From Pseudoxanthomonas sp. CF385 (lineage in GTDB: Bacteria > Pseudomonadota > Gammaproteobacteria > Xanthomonadales > Xanthomonadaceae), in the NCBI RefSeq assembly GCF_900104255.1, contig NZ_FNKZ01000001.1:1518001-1582000 (forward strand): DNA of 64,000 nucleotides, read 5' to 3'. This document shows, piece after piece, positions 15,530-23,674 of this stretch. The translations under genes were made by a program, and so were the position numbers. Position 1 is the first letter of the stretch; every line of letters starts with the position of its first letter. The notes under the pieces were generated by a model that was given only the letters and a program-made list of their open reading frames with translations, did not search any database and was not told the origin of the DNA.

Positions 15530-16294
15530 TCAGGGCTTGGTCGCGCAACAGCCGCCCGGCGTGGCGACCGGCGAGGTGTCGTAGCGGTCGTGGTGGCGCA
15601 CCCACGCCATCGGGTAGTCCTCTTCGTCTTCGTCGCGGCCGCGCGGGGTGAGGTCCAGCAGCGCGTAGGTATGCATCATCGTTTCGACGCCACGGCCGTA
15701 GCGCGAGTAGGTATGGAAGACCTGGCCGGCGTCGTCGCGCACGAACACGCTGATGCCGGGCGCTTCCTCGTGCGGGAACGGCTGGCGCACGTAGTTGTAG
15801 TCCACTGCGCCGCGCGACATCTCCTCCTGGGTGAAGTTGACGCCGAAGTCGTGGTTGAACGAGGTGCCCTGCGAGGACACCCACGGGAAGGTCCAGCCCA
15901 TGCGGCGGCGGAACGCCTCGATATCCGCCAGCGGTGCGCGCGACACGGCGATCAGGGTGAGGTCGCGCTGGGCGAGGTGGGTGAGCGCGCCGGCATGGTG
16001 GTCGGCCATGAAGGAGCAGCTCTTGCAGCCCTGTTCCCACCCGGGCGCGAACATGAAGTGCTGGACCATCAACTGGCGACGGCCGTCGAACAGCTCTGCC
16101 AGCGTGCGCGTGCCTTGCGGTGTGTCGAAGGTGTACGGCGTCTCGACCGGCACCCAGGGCAGGGCGCGGCGCTCGCGTGCGATCGCATCGTGCAGGCGGG
16201 TGAGTTCCTTCTCGCGCGTGAGCAGGGCGAGGCGGGCCGTGCGCCACGCGTCGTGGGACACGAGGGCGGGTGCGTCATGGGCAAGCATGTTCAT
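15530..16294 (-). CDS. DUF899 family thioredoxin-like protein
   Basis: A 254-residue cytoplasmic protein typical of DUF899: an N-terminal helix with LLTREKELTRLHDAIARERR, the signature LPWVPVETPYTF, LFDGRRQLMVQHFMFAPGWE, a Cys pair in EQGCKSCSFMADH, and SRAPLADIEAFRRRMGW. The fold is thioredoxin-like and the CKSC segment sits where the peroxiredoxin or thioredoxin active site would be. The C-terminal tail ends in GGCCATKP, adding a vicinal Cys pair. The biochemical role of the family is not established. It sits in an apparent operon with a regulator, a propeller protein and a membrane protein. Confidence 0.9.
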   Translation of the reverse strand: MNMLAHDAPALVSHDAWRTARLALLTREKELTRLHDAIARERRALPWVPVETPYTFDTPQGTRTLAELFDGRRQLMVQHFMFAPGWEQGCKSCSFMADHHAGALTHLAQRDLTLIAVSRAPLADIEAFRRRMGWTFPWVSSQGTSFNHDFGVNFTQEEMSRGAVDYNYVRQPFPHEEAPGISVFVRDDAGQVFHTYSRYGRGVETMMHTYALLDLTPRGRDEDEEDYPMAWVRHHDRYDTSPVATPGGCCATKP

Positions 16295-16407
16295 CGTGGA
16301 CTCCGGGTCGTTGGGAAAGGCGGGCAACACAGGCAGGCGTCGCCCGTACCGATGCCGTGGGGCACCGGGAATGCAGAAGAAACAGGGGCCGCGCGAGCGG
16401 CGGGCGA

Positions 16408-17073
16408 TCAGCCGGTGCGCGCGGGACGGCGCACGGCGCGGACCAGGCCGCTGCGGCCACCGCCGCAGTAGAAGAGGCCGGCGCCGTCGGATTCGAGACC
16501 GCTGACGTGGATGCCGGCCGGCATGTCCAGGCGTTCCAGCACACGGCCGTCCTGCGGATCGATGTGGCGAAGATCGCAGTCGTCGCCTTCCCAGGTGCCG
16601 TGCCAGAGTTCGCCGTCGACCCAGCTGACGCCGGTGACGAAACGGTCGGATTCGATCGTGCGCAACACCGCGCCCGTGGCGGGATCGATCTGCACGATGC
16701 GGCGTTCGCGGTACTGGCCGACCCACAGGCTGCCGTCGGCCCAGGCCATGCCCGAATCGCCGCCTTGGCCGGGCGCGGGAATCGAAGCGACCACGGCGCC
16801 GGTGGCGGGATCGATCTTGTCGATGCGCGCCTCCGCAAGCTGGTAAAGATGGGTGCCGTCGAACGCGGTGCCGGCGTCGGCCGGACGCGGCAGGCTGCGG
16901 GCGATGTCGCCGCTGTCCGGGTCGATCGCGATCAGCCGCTCGCCGGTGGCGGCCCAGACGTGGGTGCCGTCGTGAGTCACGCCCGCGATGCCGCTGCTGG
17001 TCTCGAACGGGCCGTATTCGCGGGCGATCTCGGCGGTGCTGACGGCGGTGCCGTGGTGCGGGGTGTCGTTCAT
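16408..17073 (-). CDS. beta-propeller (Vgb/glutamine-cyclotransferase-like) protein
   Basis: A 221-residue protein built of repeated propeller blades: SSGIAGVTHDGTHVWAATG, LIAIDPDSGDIARSL, KIDPATGAVVASI, GGDSGMAWADGSLWVGQYR, QIDPATGAVLRTI and VTGVSWVDGELWHGTWEG. The repeated [KQ]IDPATG motif marks Vgb-like propellers. There is no signal peptide, so it is predicted to be cytosolic. Its stop is 114 bp upstream of the DUF899 start, and its start is 33 bp after the stop of the winged-helix regulator. The ligand is unknown. Confidence 0.82.
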   Translation of the reverse strand: MNDTPHHGTAVSTAEIAREYGPFETSSGIAGVTHDGTHVWAATGERLIAIDPDSGDIARSLPRPADAGTAFDGTHLYQLAEARIDKIDPATGAVVASIPAPGQGGDSGMAWADGSLWVGQYRERRIVQIDPATGAVLRTIESDRFVTGVSWVDGELWHGTWEGDDCDLRHIDPQDGRVLERLDMPAGIHVSGLESDGAGLFYCGGGRSGLVRAVRRPARTG

Positions 17074-17106
17074 GGCGTGCTCCGGTGCGCGGGGATGGGG
17101 GCCAAT

Positions 17107-18327
17107 CTACGCAGGCGAAGGCGCGGCGGGGAGTAACAAGATCGTCGTGAATTCCGCCAGCGGCGGCGCGACCCAGCGCTGCGCGCGGGCGCGGCCGATC
17201 GCGCGGACCTGGCCGGCGGCTTCCATGAGCGCGAGTGCGCGCTGCACCGAGCGCTGGCTGTCGCCGGTGGCCAGCGCAAGCGCGGAGGTGGACCACGCCA
17301 TGCCGTCGGCCAGCAAGCCGCGCAATGCGCCTTGTTCGCCTTCGACGGGTGGCGCCAGCACCACGACGCCGCGCTGGCCATGCGGCGACAGCCGGAACCC
17401 CTGCGCGGTGGCGCTGACCTCGGCGAAGGGGGACAACAGGCGCCGCAGCCGGCCGATTTCCACGCGCAGTCGGGCGCGGTGCGTCTCGTCCGGATCGCGC
17501 GTGCGGAAGACGCGCGCGATCAGCGCCGTGCGCTCGACATCGCCCGGCCAGCCGAGGGCGAGCGCCCGCAGCAGTGCGAACAGCACCGGCCGTCGCGCGA
17601 GCGACGCCACGCCGGTGGCATCGCGCACCGCATGGCGCACGGCGTCGACGACCAGCGCGCCGGAGGCAAGCAGGGCTTCCACCTCGTCCAGCGTGACCGG
17701 CTGTTCGTGACCGGCATGCAGGATGCGCGCGGCAGGGCGCTGCAGCAGGGATTCGAGCTGTGCGATCTCGGCCGTCAGCGCCGGAATGCGGGCCTGCGCC
17801 GCGGCGGCCTGCGCGCGTTGCAGCGCCAGGCGCGCCTCACGCGTGCGCAGCGAGCGCATCGCCAGCTCCGCCGCCGCGAGCCCGGCCAAGGCATGGTGCG
17901 CGGCGGGCGCGCCTTCGAGATCCAGCGCATCCACCGCGGCGCGCGCGGCGTCCAGGCGGCCCAGCAGCAGATGCCGGCGCAGGGCGATGAGCTGCGCATG
18001 CCGCGCGTTGGCACGATCGCCACGCACGGCCAGTGCCCGCGCGGCTTCGTCCAGGCGCTGCGGCGCGGTGCCGAAATCGCGCAGGGCGAGCGCGACCTCC
18101 GCTTCGGCGACCACGCAGCGTGCGCGGGCGAGCGGTTCCTTCGGGCCGAAACCGCGCGCGGCGCGACGCAGCAGATCGCGCGCGCGCGGATAGTCGCCGA
18201 GCTGCGCCATGGCGATGCCGCGCAAGGCCAACGCCGCGGGATCGTCGCGCCAGCCGACGTGCTTGAGTGCGCCCAGGACATCGCCGGACGTCAGGGCCCG
18301 GCCGGCGGCGGCGATCAGGGAATCCAT
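17107..18327 (-). CDS. TPR-containing winged-helix transcriptional regulator
   Basis: A 406-residue protein. The N-terminal half is tandem helical repeats like TPRs (ALALRGIAMAQLGDYPRARD, ARCVVAEAEVALALRDFGTA, LIALRRHLLLGRLDAARAA). The middle (PVLFALLRALALGWPGDVER to RLRVEIGRLRRLLSPFAEV) resembles an OmpR/SARP-like winged helix, and the C-terminal part (ALATGDSQRSVQRALALMEAAGQVRAIG) is a second helix-turn-helix with a wing. It starts a four-gene minus-strand cluster with propeller, DUF899 and six-TM genes, which it probably controls. The signal is unknown. Confidence 0.78.
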   Translation of the reverse strand: MDSLIAAAGRALTSGDVLGALKHVGWRDDPAALALRGIAMAQLGDYPRARDLLRRAARGFGPKEPLARARCVVAEAEVALALRDFGTAPQRLDEAARALAVRGDRANARHAQLIALRRHLLLGRLDAARAAVDALDLEGAPAAHHALAGLAAAELAMRSLRTREARLALQRAQAAAAQARIPALTAEIAQLESLLQRPAARILHAGHEQPVTLDEVEALLASGALVVDAVRHAVRDATGVASLARRPVLFALLRALALGWPGDVERTALIARVFRTRDPDETHRARLRVEIGRLRRLLSPFAEVSATAQGFRLSPHGQRGVVVLAPPVEGEQGALRGLLADGMAWSTSALALATGDSQRSVQRALALMEAAGQVRAIGRARAQRWVAPPLAEFTTILLLPAAPSPA

Positions 18328-18366
18328 GCCGGCAGCCTACCGCGTGTCGCCGTCACCGTCGCGGGG

Positions 18367-18825
18367 CTATTCCGCTTCCAGTTCCTTGCGCATGCGCGCG
18401 TAGTCGCGGCGGTACTGGCGGGCGAGCTGCGCTTTCTTGGTCGCGCCGAGGATGCGGCCGGAGACCTGGAAGAACTTCTTCTCTTCCTCGCGCAGATGGT
18501 GGTGCACCTTCTCCGACAGTTCGCGCGCCTTCTTCAGCCAGGCGACGTGCCGCGGGTCGAGGGCCTGGATGTCTTCGACCAGTTCGTCGATCTCGTGGTG
18601 TTCGTGCAGGGCGTGGCGCGAAGAATTCAGGCCGCGGTCGTCCATCAGGATGGGCACGTAGAGGAAACGCTCCTCGGCGGCGGCGTGCGCGGCCAGTTCG
18701 ATGCGCAGGGCGGTGAACAGATCCAGGCGCTCGCGCGTGCCGGGCTTGGAGCGCAGCAGGCGGCGGCACAGCGAACGCTGGGCTTCGTGGCTTTCGTGCA
18801 GGGCGTCGTAGATGGACTCGGGCAT
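18367..18825 (-). CDS. hemerythrin-like domain protein
   Basis: A 152-residue four-helix protein with the HHE pattern of hemerythrins: IYDALHESHEAQRSL, HAAAEERFLYVPIL, HALHEHHEIDELVEDI and KVHHHLREEEKKFFQVSG, which together supply His and Glu/Asp ligands for a di-iron site. Such proteins bind oxygen or NO or act in iron repair (YtfE/RIC-like). No signal peptide. The ATG at 18825 is chosen because the HHE motif begins eight residues later. The gene is divergent from the VOC gene. Confidence 0.87.
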   Translation of the reverse strand: MPESIYDALHESHEAQRSLCRRLLRSKPGTRERLDLFTALRIELAAHAAAEERFLYVPILMDDRGLNSSRHALHEHHEIDELVEDIQALDPRHVAWLKKARELSEKVHHHLREEEKKFFQVSGRILGATKKAQLARQYRRDYARMRKELEAE

Positions 18826-18958
18826 GGCGCGCTGGCGATGGCGGGCGGAACGCCAGACTCCCTCACGCGCTGTCGAGGCCGCGTTAACGGCGTATCGCGG
18901 ACACTCGCTGTCCACAATGCCCGCGGATACTGCCGCGACCATCACCGGAGGTCCTGCC

Positions 18959-19387
18959 ATGGAAACGAATGAACTGCATCGCGGTCGCCTGATCGACCAC
19001 ATCCAACTGGTCGTGCGCGACCTGGAGGCCAGCCGCACGTTCTATGCGGCGGTGTTCGACGTGCTCGGTATCCCGATGGCGGGCGAGGGTGGGAATTATT
19101 TCTGGGCCGACGAGCTCTTCGTCTCCACTGCCGACAGCGAAGCGGCACAGGGTGAACTCACCGGCCGCCACCACCTCGCGTTCCAGGCCCAGGACCGCGC
19201 GATGGTGGACCGCTTCCACGAAGTCGCCCTCGCGCACGGCGGCAAGGACAACGGCGCACCGGGCCTGCGCGATTACCACCCCGGCTACTACGGCGCGTTC
19301 GTGATCGACCCGGACGGCAACAACATCGAAGCCGTCTACCACGGCGAAGCCAAGCGCAGTGCGCCGTCGGTGAAGGTGGAGTTCTAG
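18959..19387 (+). CDS. VOC (glyoxalase/bleomycin-resistance fold) family protein
   Basis: A 142-residue vicinal-oxygen-chelate protein. The metal-site and fold landmarks are LIDHIQLVVRDLEASRTFYAAVF at the N-terminus, GRHHLAFQAQDRAMVDRFHEVA in the middle and YYGAFVIDPDGNNIEAVYHG at the end, the last carrying the typical Glu ligand. The ATG at 18959 has GGAGG seven bases upstream. The substrate is unknown; family members range from glyoxalases to resistance proteins. Confidence 0.88.
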   Translation: METNELHRGRLIDHIQLVVRDLEASRTFYAAVFDVLGIPMAGEGGNYFWADELFVSTADSEAAQGELTGRHHLAFQAQDRAMVDRFHEVALAHGGKDNGAPGLRDYHPGYYGAFVIDPDGNNIEAVYHGEAKRSAPSVKVEF

Positions 19388-19399
19388 CGCCTTCTGATG

Positions 19400-19449
19400 C
19401 CTTCTCCCCGCGCGGCGGGGAGAAGGTGCCCGGAGGGCGGATGAGGGGC
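19400..19449 (+). repeat. REP-like element, unit 1 of an inverted pair
   Basis: A 12-bp hairpin (19400-19411 with 19415-19426, CTTCTCCCC core) is followed by a tail reading GGAGGGCGGATGAGGGGC. The same stem-plus-tail, inverted, occurs at 19504-19552, so the two form a REPIN-like pair between convergent genes. Confidence 0.75.
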
Positions 19450-19503
19450 AAGCGCCGAACGCGGAAACATCATCGCGATGTTCCGTTCGCGCTGGTTCCG
19501 TTC

Positions 19504-19552
19504 GCCCCTCACCCGCCTTCGGCACCCTCTCCCCGCTGGCGCAGGGAGAGGG
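19504..19552 (-). repeat. REP-like element, unit 2 of an inverted pair
   Basis: The inverted counterpart of unit 1: on the minus strand a 9-bp hairpin (GGGAGAGGG core, 19544-19552 with 19525-19533) precedes a tail GCCGAAGGCGGGTGAGGGGC. About 54 bp separate the two units; that spacer has its own imperfect hairpin (GGAAACATC with GATGTTCC). Confidence 0.75.
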
Positions 19553-19571
19553 AAAGGCCACACACAACGGC

Positions 19572-20339
19572 TTACAGGAACATCCCGCCCGACGCTTCGA
19601 TGCGCTGCGCGTTGACCCAGCGGTTGGCCGGCGAGAGCAGTGAGGCGATCACGCCGCCGATGTCATCGGGCACGCCCACGCGGCCGAGTGCGGTCTGCGA
19701 GGCGACGAAGGCGTTGAGCTGCGCGTTGTCGCGCACGGCGCCGCCGCCGAAGTCGGTTTCGATCGCGCCGGGCGCGACGATATTGACCGCGATGCCGCGC
19801 GCGCCCAGTTCCTTGGCCTGGTAGCGCGTCAGCACTTCCATCGCGCCCTTCATCGCCGCATAGGCGGCGTAGCCGGGCAGGGCGAAGCGGGCCAGGCCCG
19901 AGGAGATGTTGATGATGCGGCCGCCATCGGCGATCAGCGGCAACAAGGCCTGGGTCAGGAAGAACGGTCCCTTGAGGTGCACGTCGACCAGCGCATCGAA
20001 CTGCGCACGCGTCGTTTCCGCGAAACCCGCATGCACGCCCATGCCGGCGTTGTTGACGAGGTGATCGAAGCGGTCGCGGTTCCAGACGGCAAGTTGCGCA
20101 CGCACGCCCTCGGCGAAGATATCGAAGGTGTCGCTCTGGCCGACATCCAGCGGCAGTGCCGCGGCGCGCTGGCCGAGGGCTTCGATCTCGGCGACGACGG
20201 CCGCGGCTTCGGCCTGCTGGCTGCGGTAGGTGATCAGCACGTCGTGGCCCTGGCGGGCGACGGCCAGCGCCATGTTGCGGCCCAGGCCGCGGCTGCCGCC
20301 GGTGATCAGGGTGAGGGGGGAGGAAGGGGTCGTGGTCAT
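19572..20339 (-). CDS. short-chain dehydrogenase/reductase (SDR)
   Basis: A 255-residue classical SDR. The NAD(P)-binding glycine motif is TGGSRGLGRNMA, the NNAG motif is LVNNAGMGVHAG, the catalytic Ser is in IINISSGLARF, and the catalytic Tyr-x-x-x-Lys is YAAYAAMKGAM. Length and C-terminal GG motif (IEASGGMFL) fit FabG-like SDRs. It is divergently transcribed from a LysR regulator with a 127-bp shared intergenic region, so it is the likely target of that regulator. The substrate is unknown. Confidence 0.93.
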   Translation of the reverse strand: MTTTPSSPLTLITGGSRGLGRNMALAVARQGHDVLITYRSQQAEAAAVVAEIEALGQRAAALPLDVGQSDTFDIFAEGVRAQLAVWNRDRFDHLVNNAGMGVHAGFAETTRAQFDALVDVHLKGPFFLTQALLPLIADGGRIINISSGLARFALPGYAAYAAMKGAMEVLTRYQAKELGARGIAVNIVAPGAIETDFGGGAVRDNAQLNAFVASQTALGRVGVPDDIGGVIASLLSPANRWVNAQRIEASGGMFL

Positions 20340-20396
20340 GGCAGGTCTCCAGTCGGGGAAGGCGGTGGATTCACCGTGAGGGCACTGTATTGGGTG

Positions 20397-20415
20397 GGAT
20401 TCTTTGGATAAATCC
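20397..20415. promoter_or_regulatory. interrupted palindrome, possible LysR-type binding site
   Basis: GGATT-N9-AATCC (20397-20401 and 20411-20415) fits the T-N11-A pattern bound by LysR-type regulators. It lies in the intergenic region shared by the SDR and LysR genes, 52 bp upstream of the LysR start. Confidence 0.4.
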
Positions 20416-20466
20416 GCTTAGACTGATTGGACCGTTCATCCAGGACGAACAATCGTCGGAGCCTCC

Positions 20467-21369
20467 ATGAACCGCCTCGACGCCATGCAGGCCTTCGTCC
20501 GGGTGGCCGAGATGGCCAGCTTCACCCGCGCCGCCGACAGCCTGGGCCTGCCCAAGGCCAGCGTCTCCACCGCCGTGCAGCAGCTGGAAGCCTGGCTGGG
20601 CACGCAGCTGTTGCACCGGACCACGCGGCGCGTTCAGCTGACCCAGGACGGCCAGGCCTTCTACGAGCGCTGCCAGGATCTGCTGGCGGACATGGACGAG
20701 GTGCAGCACCTGTTCGCGCGCTCGCCGCAGGCATTGCGCGGACGCCTGCGCGTGGACATGCCGGCGCGCTTCGCACGGCACTTCGTGCTGCCGCACCTGC
20801 CGGCGTTCCTGCACGACCATCCGCAACTGGCGCTGGAACTGAGCTGCACCGATCGTCGCGTGGACGTGGTGCGCGAGGGCTTCGACTGCGTGCTGCGCGT
20901 GGGTACGCTGGCCGACACCAGCCTGATCGCGCGGCCGCTCGGCCAGTTGCGCGTGGTGACCTGCGCCAGCCCCGGCTACCTGGAGCGGCACGGCGTGCCG
21001 CAGTCGCCGGAGGATCTGCACACGCATCGGCTGATCCACTACGCCAGCCAGTTCGGCGGCAAACCCGATGGCTGGGAATACTGGGACGGCGCGCGCTACG
21101 CGAGCGTGCCGATGGAAGGCGCGCTGACGGTGAACAGCTCCGACGCCTACGAAGCGGCCTGCATCGCCGGACTGGGGCTGATCCAGGCGCCGGTCGCCGG
21201 CCTGCGCACGCTGGTGGAGCAGGGGTTACTCGTGGAAGTGCTGCCGCAATACGCGGCCGAGCCGATGCCGGTGACGCTGCTGTACGCCCACCGCCGCCAC
21301 TTGCCGCAGCGCGTGCAGGCCTTCATGGCGTGGCTGACGGAGACGACGCGTCCTTATTTGGATGCGTGA
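20467..21369 (+). CDS. LysR-family transcriptional regulator
   Basis: A 300-residue LTTR. The N-terminal winged helix is MNRLDAMQAFVRVAEMASFT with a recognition helix around LGLPKASVSTAVQQLEAWLG. The C-terminal substrate-binding domain starts near residue 90 (LRGRLRVDMPARFARHFVLP) and includes RPLGQLRVVTCASPGYLERHG. It resembles the LTTRs commonly found divergent to SDR genes. GGAG lies six bases before the ATG. It probably autoregulates and controls the SDR. Confidence 0.93.
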   Translation: MNRLDAMQAFVRVAEMASFTRAADSLGLPKASVSTAVQQLEAWLGTQLLHRTTRRVQLTQDGQAFYERCQDLLADMDEVQHLFARSPQALRGRLRVDMPARFARHFVLPHLPAFLHDHPQLALELSCTDRRVDVVREGFDCVLRVGTLADTSLIARPLGQLRVVTCASPGYLERHGVPQSPEDLHTHRLIHYASQFGGKPDGWEYWDGARYASVPMEGALTVNSSDAYEAACIAGLGLIQAPVAGLRTLVEQGLLVEVLPQYAAEPMPVTLLYAHRRHLPQRVQAFMAWLTETTRPYLDA

Positions 21370-21401
21370 ACTGGATGCGTGAGCCGGACGCGTAGGCACG
21401 A

Positions 21402-22646
21402 TCACACGGCGTGGCGGCCGTGGGCGTCGGCGGTGACCCGGCGCTTCACCAGCGCACGGAAGAACGGGCCGGTAAGCAGCGTCGACAGCACGGCCAGGGT
21501 GACCAGCGCGGCGAACGCGTGTTCGGACAGCAGGCCCTTGTCGCGCAGGATGGTGGCCGCGACGATTTCCATCAGGCCCTTGCATTGCAGGAGCGCGCCG
21601 ACCGCCAGCGCATCGCGACGCGACAGCGTGGCCGACGGCGGGCAGGCGAGCACGGCGACGAGCTTGGCGGCCACCGCCACCACCAGCAGCGCCAGCGAGG
21701 CCTGCAGCGAGGCCCAGCCCAGCACGCTGCCGTCGATCTTCAGGCCGCTGTGGCCGAAGAACAGCGGCGCGATGCCAATCAGGGCGAACTGGCCGAGGCG
21801 TTCCACCGGCACGCGACGCGACCACGTGGAAGGCACCATCGCGCCGCCGAAGTAAGCGCCGAGCAACGCATGCAGACCGAGCTGCGAACTGGCCCAGGCA
21901 CCGGCGACGAGGAACACCGGCAAGGCGATCCACACCGCCCATGCCGGCGGTGCCGCCTGTGCGCGCTGCGCCAGCCGGCCGGCGAAGGCGAGGACGACGA
22001 GCACGCCCACCGCGACTGCGGTGAGCGGCGAGGCGCTGGCCAGCAACGAGCCGCCTTCGGCCGCGAGCAGCAGCAGCGCGAGGCCTGTCCAGAGCACGGC
22101 GTCATCGATCACCGCGATGCGCAGGGCGATCTGGGTGAGTGGGCGGTGCAGCGGGCCGAGCTCGCGGATGATGCCGATCAGCACGGGCAACGCGCTCACC
22201 GCGATGCACAGGCCGATCGCCAGCGAACCCATCCACGCGCCGCCCTTCGGCGCCTCCCAACCGGGCAGGCCGGTGAAGTAGTAATGCGCGGCCAGCGTGC
22301 CGGCGACGAAGGGCAGCAGCAGCGCCATGCCGGCGCTGGCGATGAAGCGCAGCGCCTGCGGACGCGGCAGCGGCGCGGCATTCGCTGCACTGGGCAGATG
22401 CGCGGACTGGCGGGTTTCCAGGCCGGCGGTGAAGGCGAGCAGCAGCACGCCGAGGAAGCCGATCTGGTCGCCGAGTTTCGACGGCACGCCCCAACTGGCC
22501 GGCAGCACGCCGGTGGCCGCCAGCAGCAGGCCGATGATGATCGGGATGACGGCGATGGGGATGGAGCGCTGCAGCACGCGCCAGGCCGTCCAGGCCAGGC
22601 CGATGAAGATCAGGGCATCGAGGGCGAGCGCGGTCAGGTCGGTCAT
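21402..22646 (-). CDS. CPA2-type cation:proton antiporter (KefB/NapA-like)
   Basis: A 414-residue polytopic protein with about 12-13 membrane segments of the Na+/H+ exchanger domain. Characteristic parts are IPIIIGLLLAATGVLPASWG, GFLGVLLLAFTAGLETRQ (TM with the extended unwound region), LRIAVIDDAVLWTGLALLLL (the Asp pair of the ion-binding TM) and LLGAYFGGAMVPSTW. There is no C-terminal RCK/TrkA domain, which KefB has. Its ATG overlaps the stop of an AraC regulator (ATGA), so that regulator is translated just before it. Confidence 0.9.
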   Translation of the reverse strand: MTDLTALALDALIFIGLAWTAWRVLQRSIPIAVIPIIIGLLLAATGVLPASWGVPSKLGDQIGFLGVLLLAFTAGLETRQSAHLPSAANAAPLPRPQALRFIASAGMALLLPFVAGTLAAHYYFTGLPGWEAPKGGAWMGSLAIGLCIAVSALPVLIGIIRELGPLHRPLTQIALRIAVIDDAVLWTGLALLLLAAEGGSLLASASPLTAVAVGVLVVLAFAGRLAQRAQAAPPAWAVWIALPVFLVAGAWASSQLGLHALLGAYFGGAMVPSTWSRRVPVERLGQFALIGIAPLFFGHSGLKIDGSVLGWASLQASLALLVVAVAAKLVAVLACPPSATLSRRDALAVGALLQCKGLMEIVAATILRDKGLLSEHAFAALVTLAVLSTLLTGPFFRALVKRRVTADAHGRHAV

Positions 22647-23578
22647 GGCGGCGATGATAGCCGCGCATCGCGGGGCGTGGCTTCGTGCTGGCGGGCGTAA
22701 CGCCGCGGGGGCAGGCCGATATGGCGATGGAAGGCCATGCTGAAGGTGCTCACCGAGCGGTAGCCCACCTGTTCGGCGGCTTCGGCCACGCTGGCGCGGC
22801 CCTCGCGCAGCAGCTCGCGGGCGAGCGCCATCCGCCACGCCAGCAGATAACCCATCGGAGCCACGCCCAGCGCACGGCTGAAGCGCTCGAAGTAAGCCGA
22901 GCGGGAGAGCGCGGCGCGCTCGGCCAACTGGTCGACGGTCCATGCATGCGCGGGGCGTGCATGCAGGTCGCGCAACGAGGGGGCCAGGCGCACGTCGGCC
23001 AGCCCGCGCAGCAGTCCGGGCGGCGCGGACGCGCCCGGCGTGGCGCGCAGGGATTCGACCAACAGCAGGTCCACCAGCCGCGACAGCACCACGGCGCGAC
23101 CTGGCCAGTCGTGGTCGGCCTCATCGCTCAACAGGGTTACCAGCTGCGACAGCCGCGGCACGCCGCGCACGTGCACCAGCGTGGGCAGCAGCGAAGCGAG
23201 CAACGTCGGCTCCTGCGGCTCGAAGCGGAACCAGCCGCCCAGCAACCGCACCTCCGGCGGACCGTCCTGGCGGCCGTGGCGGACCTCGCGGTCGGGCGAC
23301 GGGTCGCGGACGGGATCGATGTGAGTGGGCAGTCGGGTCAGGCCATCCGAGAGCAGGAAGCCCGGGGTCGCCGGCAGCAGCACGAAATCGCCGGCCTCGA
23401 GGGTGATCGCCTCCTCGCCGTCGACGGCCAGTACGCACCGGCCCTCCTGGACGATGCAGAAGCTGGGTTCGCCGAAGGTGGCGTAGCGCACGGCCCATCG
23501 CCCGGCGGCGCTGATGCCCTTGGAGAAAGCGGCGTGGGGCCGGAGCAGGCGGACGATATCGGAGAGGGGGTCGGACAT
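22643..23578 (-). CDS. AraC-family regulator (cupin_6 N-terminal domain)
   Basis: A 311-residue regulator. The N-terminal half is a cupin ligand domain (FCIVQEGRCVLAVDGEEAITLEAGDFVLLP) of the AraC/cupin_6 group. The C-terminal half has two HTH motifs: WTVDQLAERAALSRSAYFERF and VAEAAEQVGYRSVSTFSMAFHRHIGLPPRRY. The start at 23578 (MSDPLSDI) is the usual start for this subgroup. The stop overlaps the antiporter start, and it is divergent from an SDR gene 97 bp away; both are candidate targets. Confidence 0.92.
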   Translation of the reverse strand: MSDPLSDIVRLLRPHAAFSKGISAAGRWAVRYATFGEPSFCIVQEGRCVLAVDGEEAITLEAGDFVLLPATPGFLLSDGLTRLPTHIDPVRDPSPDREVRHGRQDGPPEVRLLGGWFRFEPQEPTLLASLLPTLVHVRGVPRLSQLVTLLSDEADHDWPGRAVVLSRLVDLLLVESLRATPGASAPPGLLRGLADVRLAPSLRDLHARPAHAWTVDQLAERAALSRSAYFERFSRALGVAPMGYLLAWRMALARELLREGRASVAEAAEQVGYRSVSTFSMAFHRHIGLPPRRYARQHEATPRDARLSSPP

Positions 23579-23674
23579 CCGGACGATCCGAGAAGAAAGG
23601 TGGACATATCGCAATGGAGCGTCCGGTGATGCTCGCCTATCGTGGCCTCCCGATCAACAACCCCGGAATCCCCG

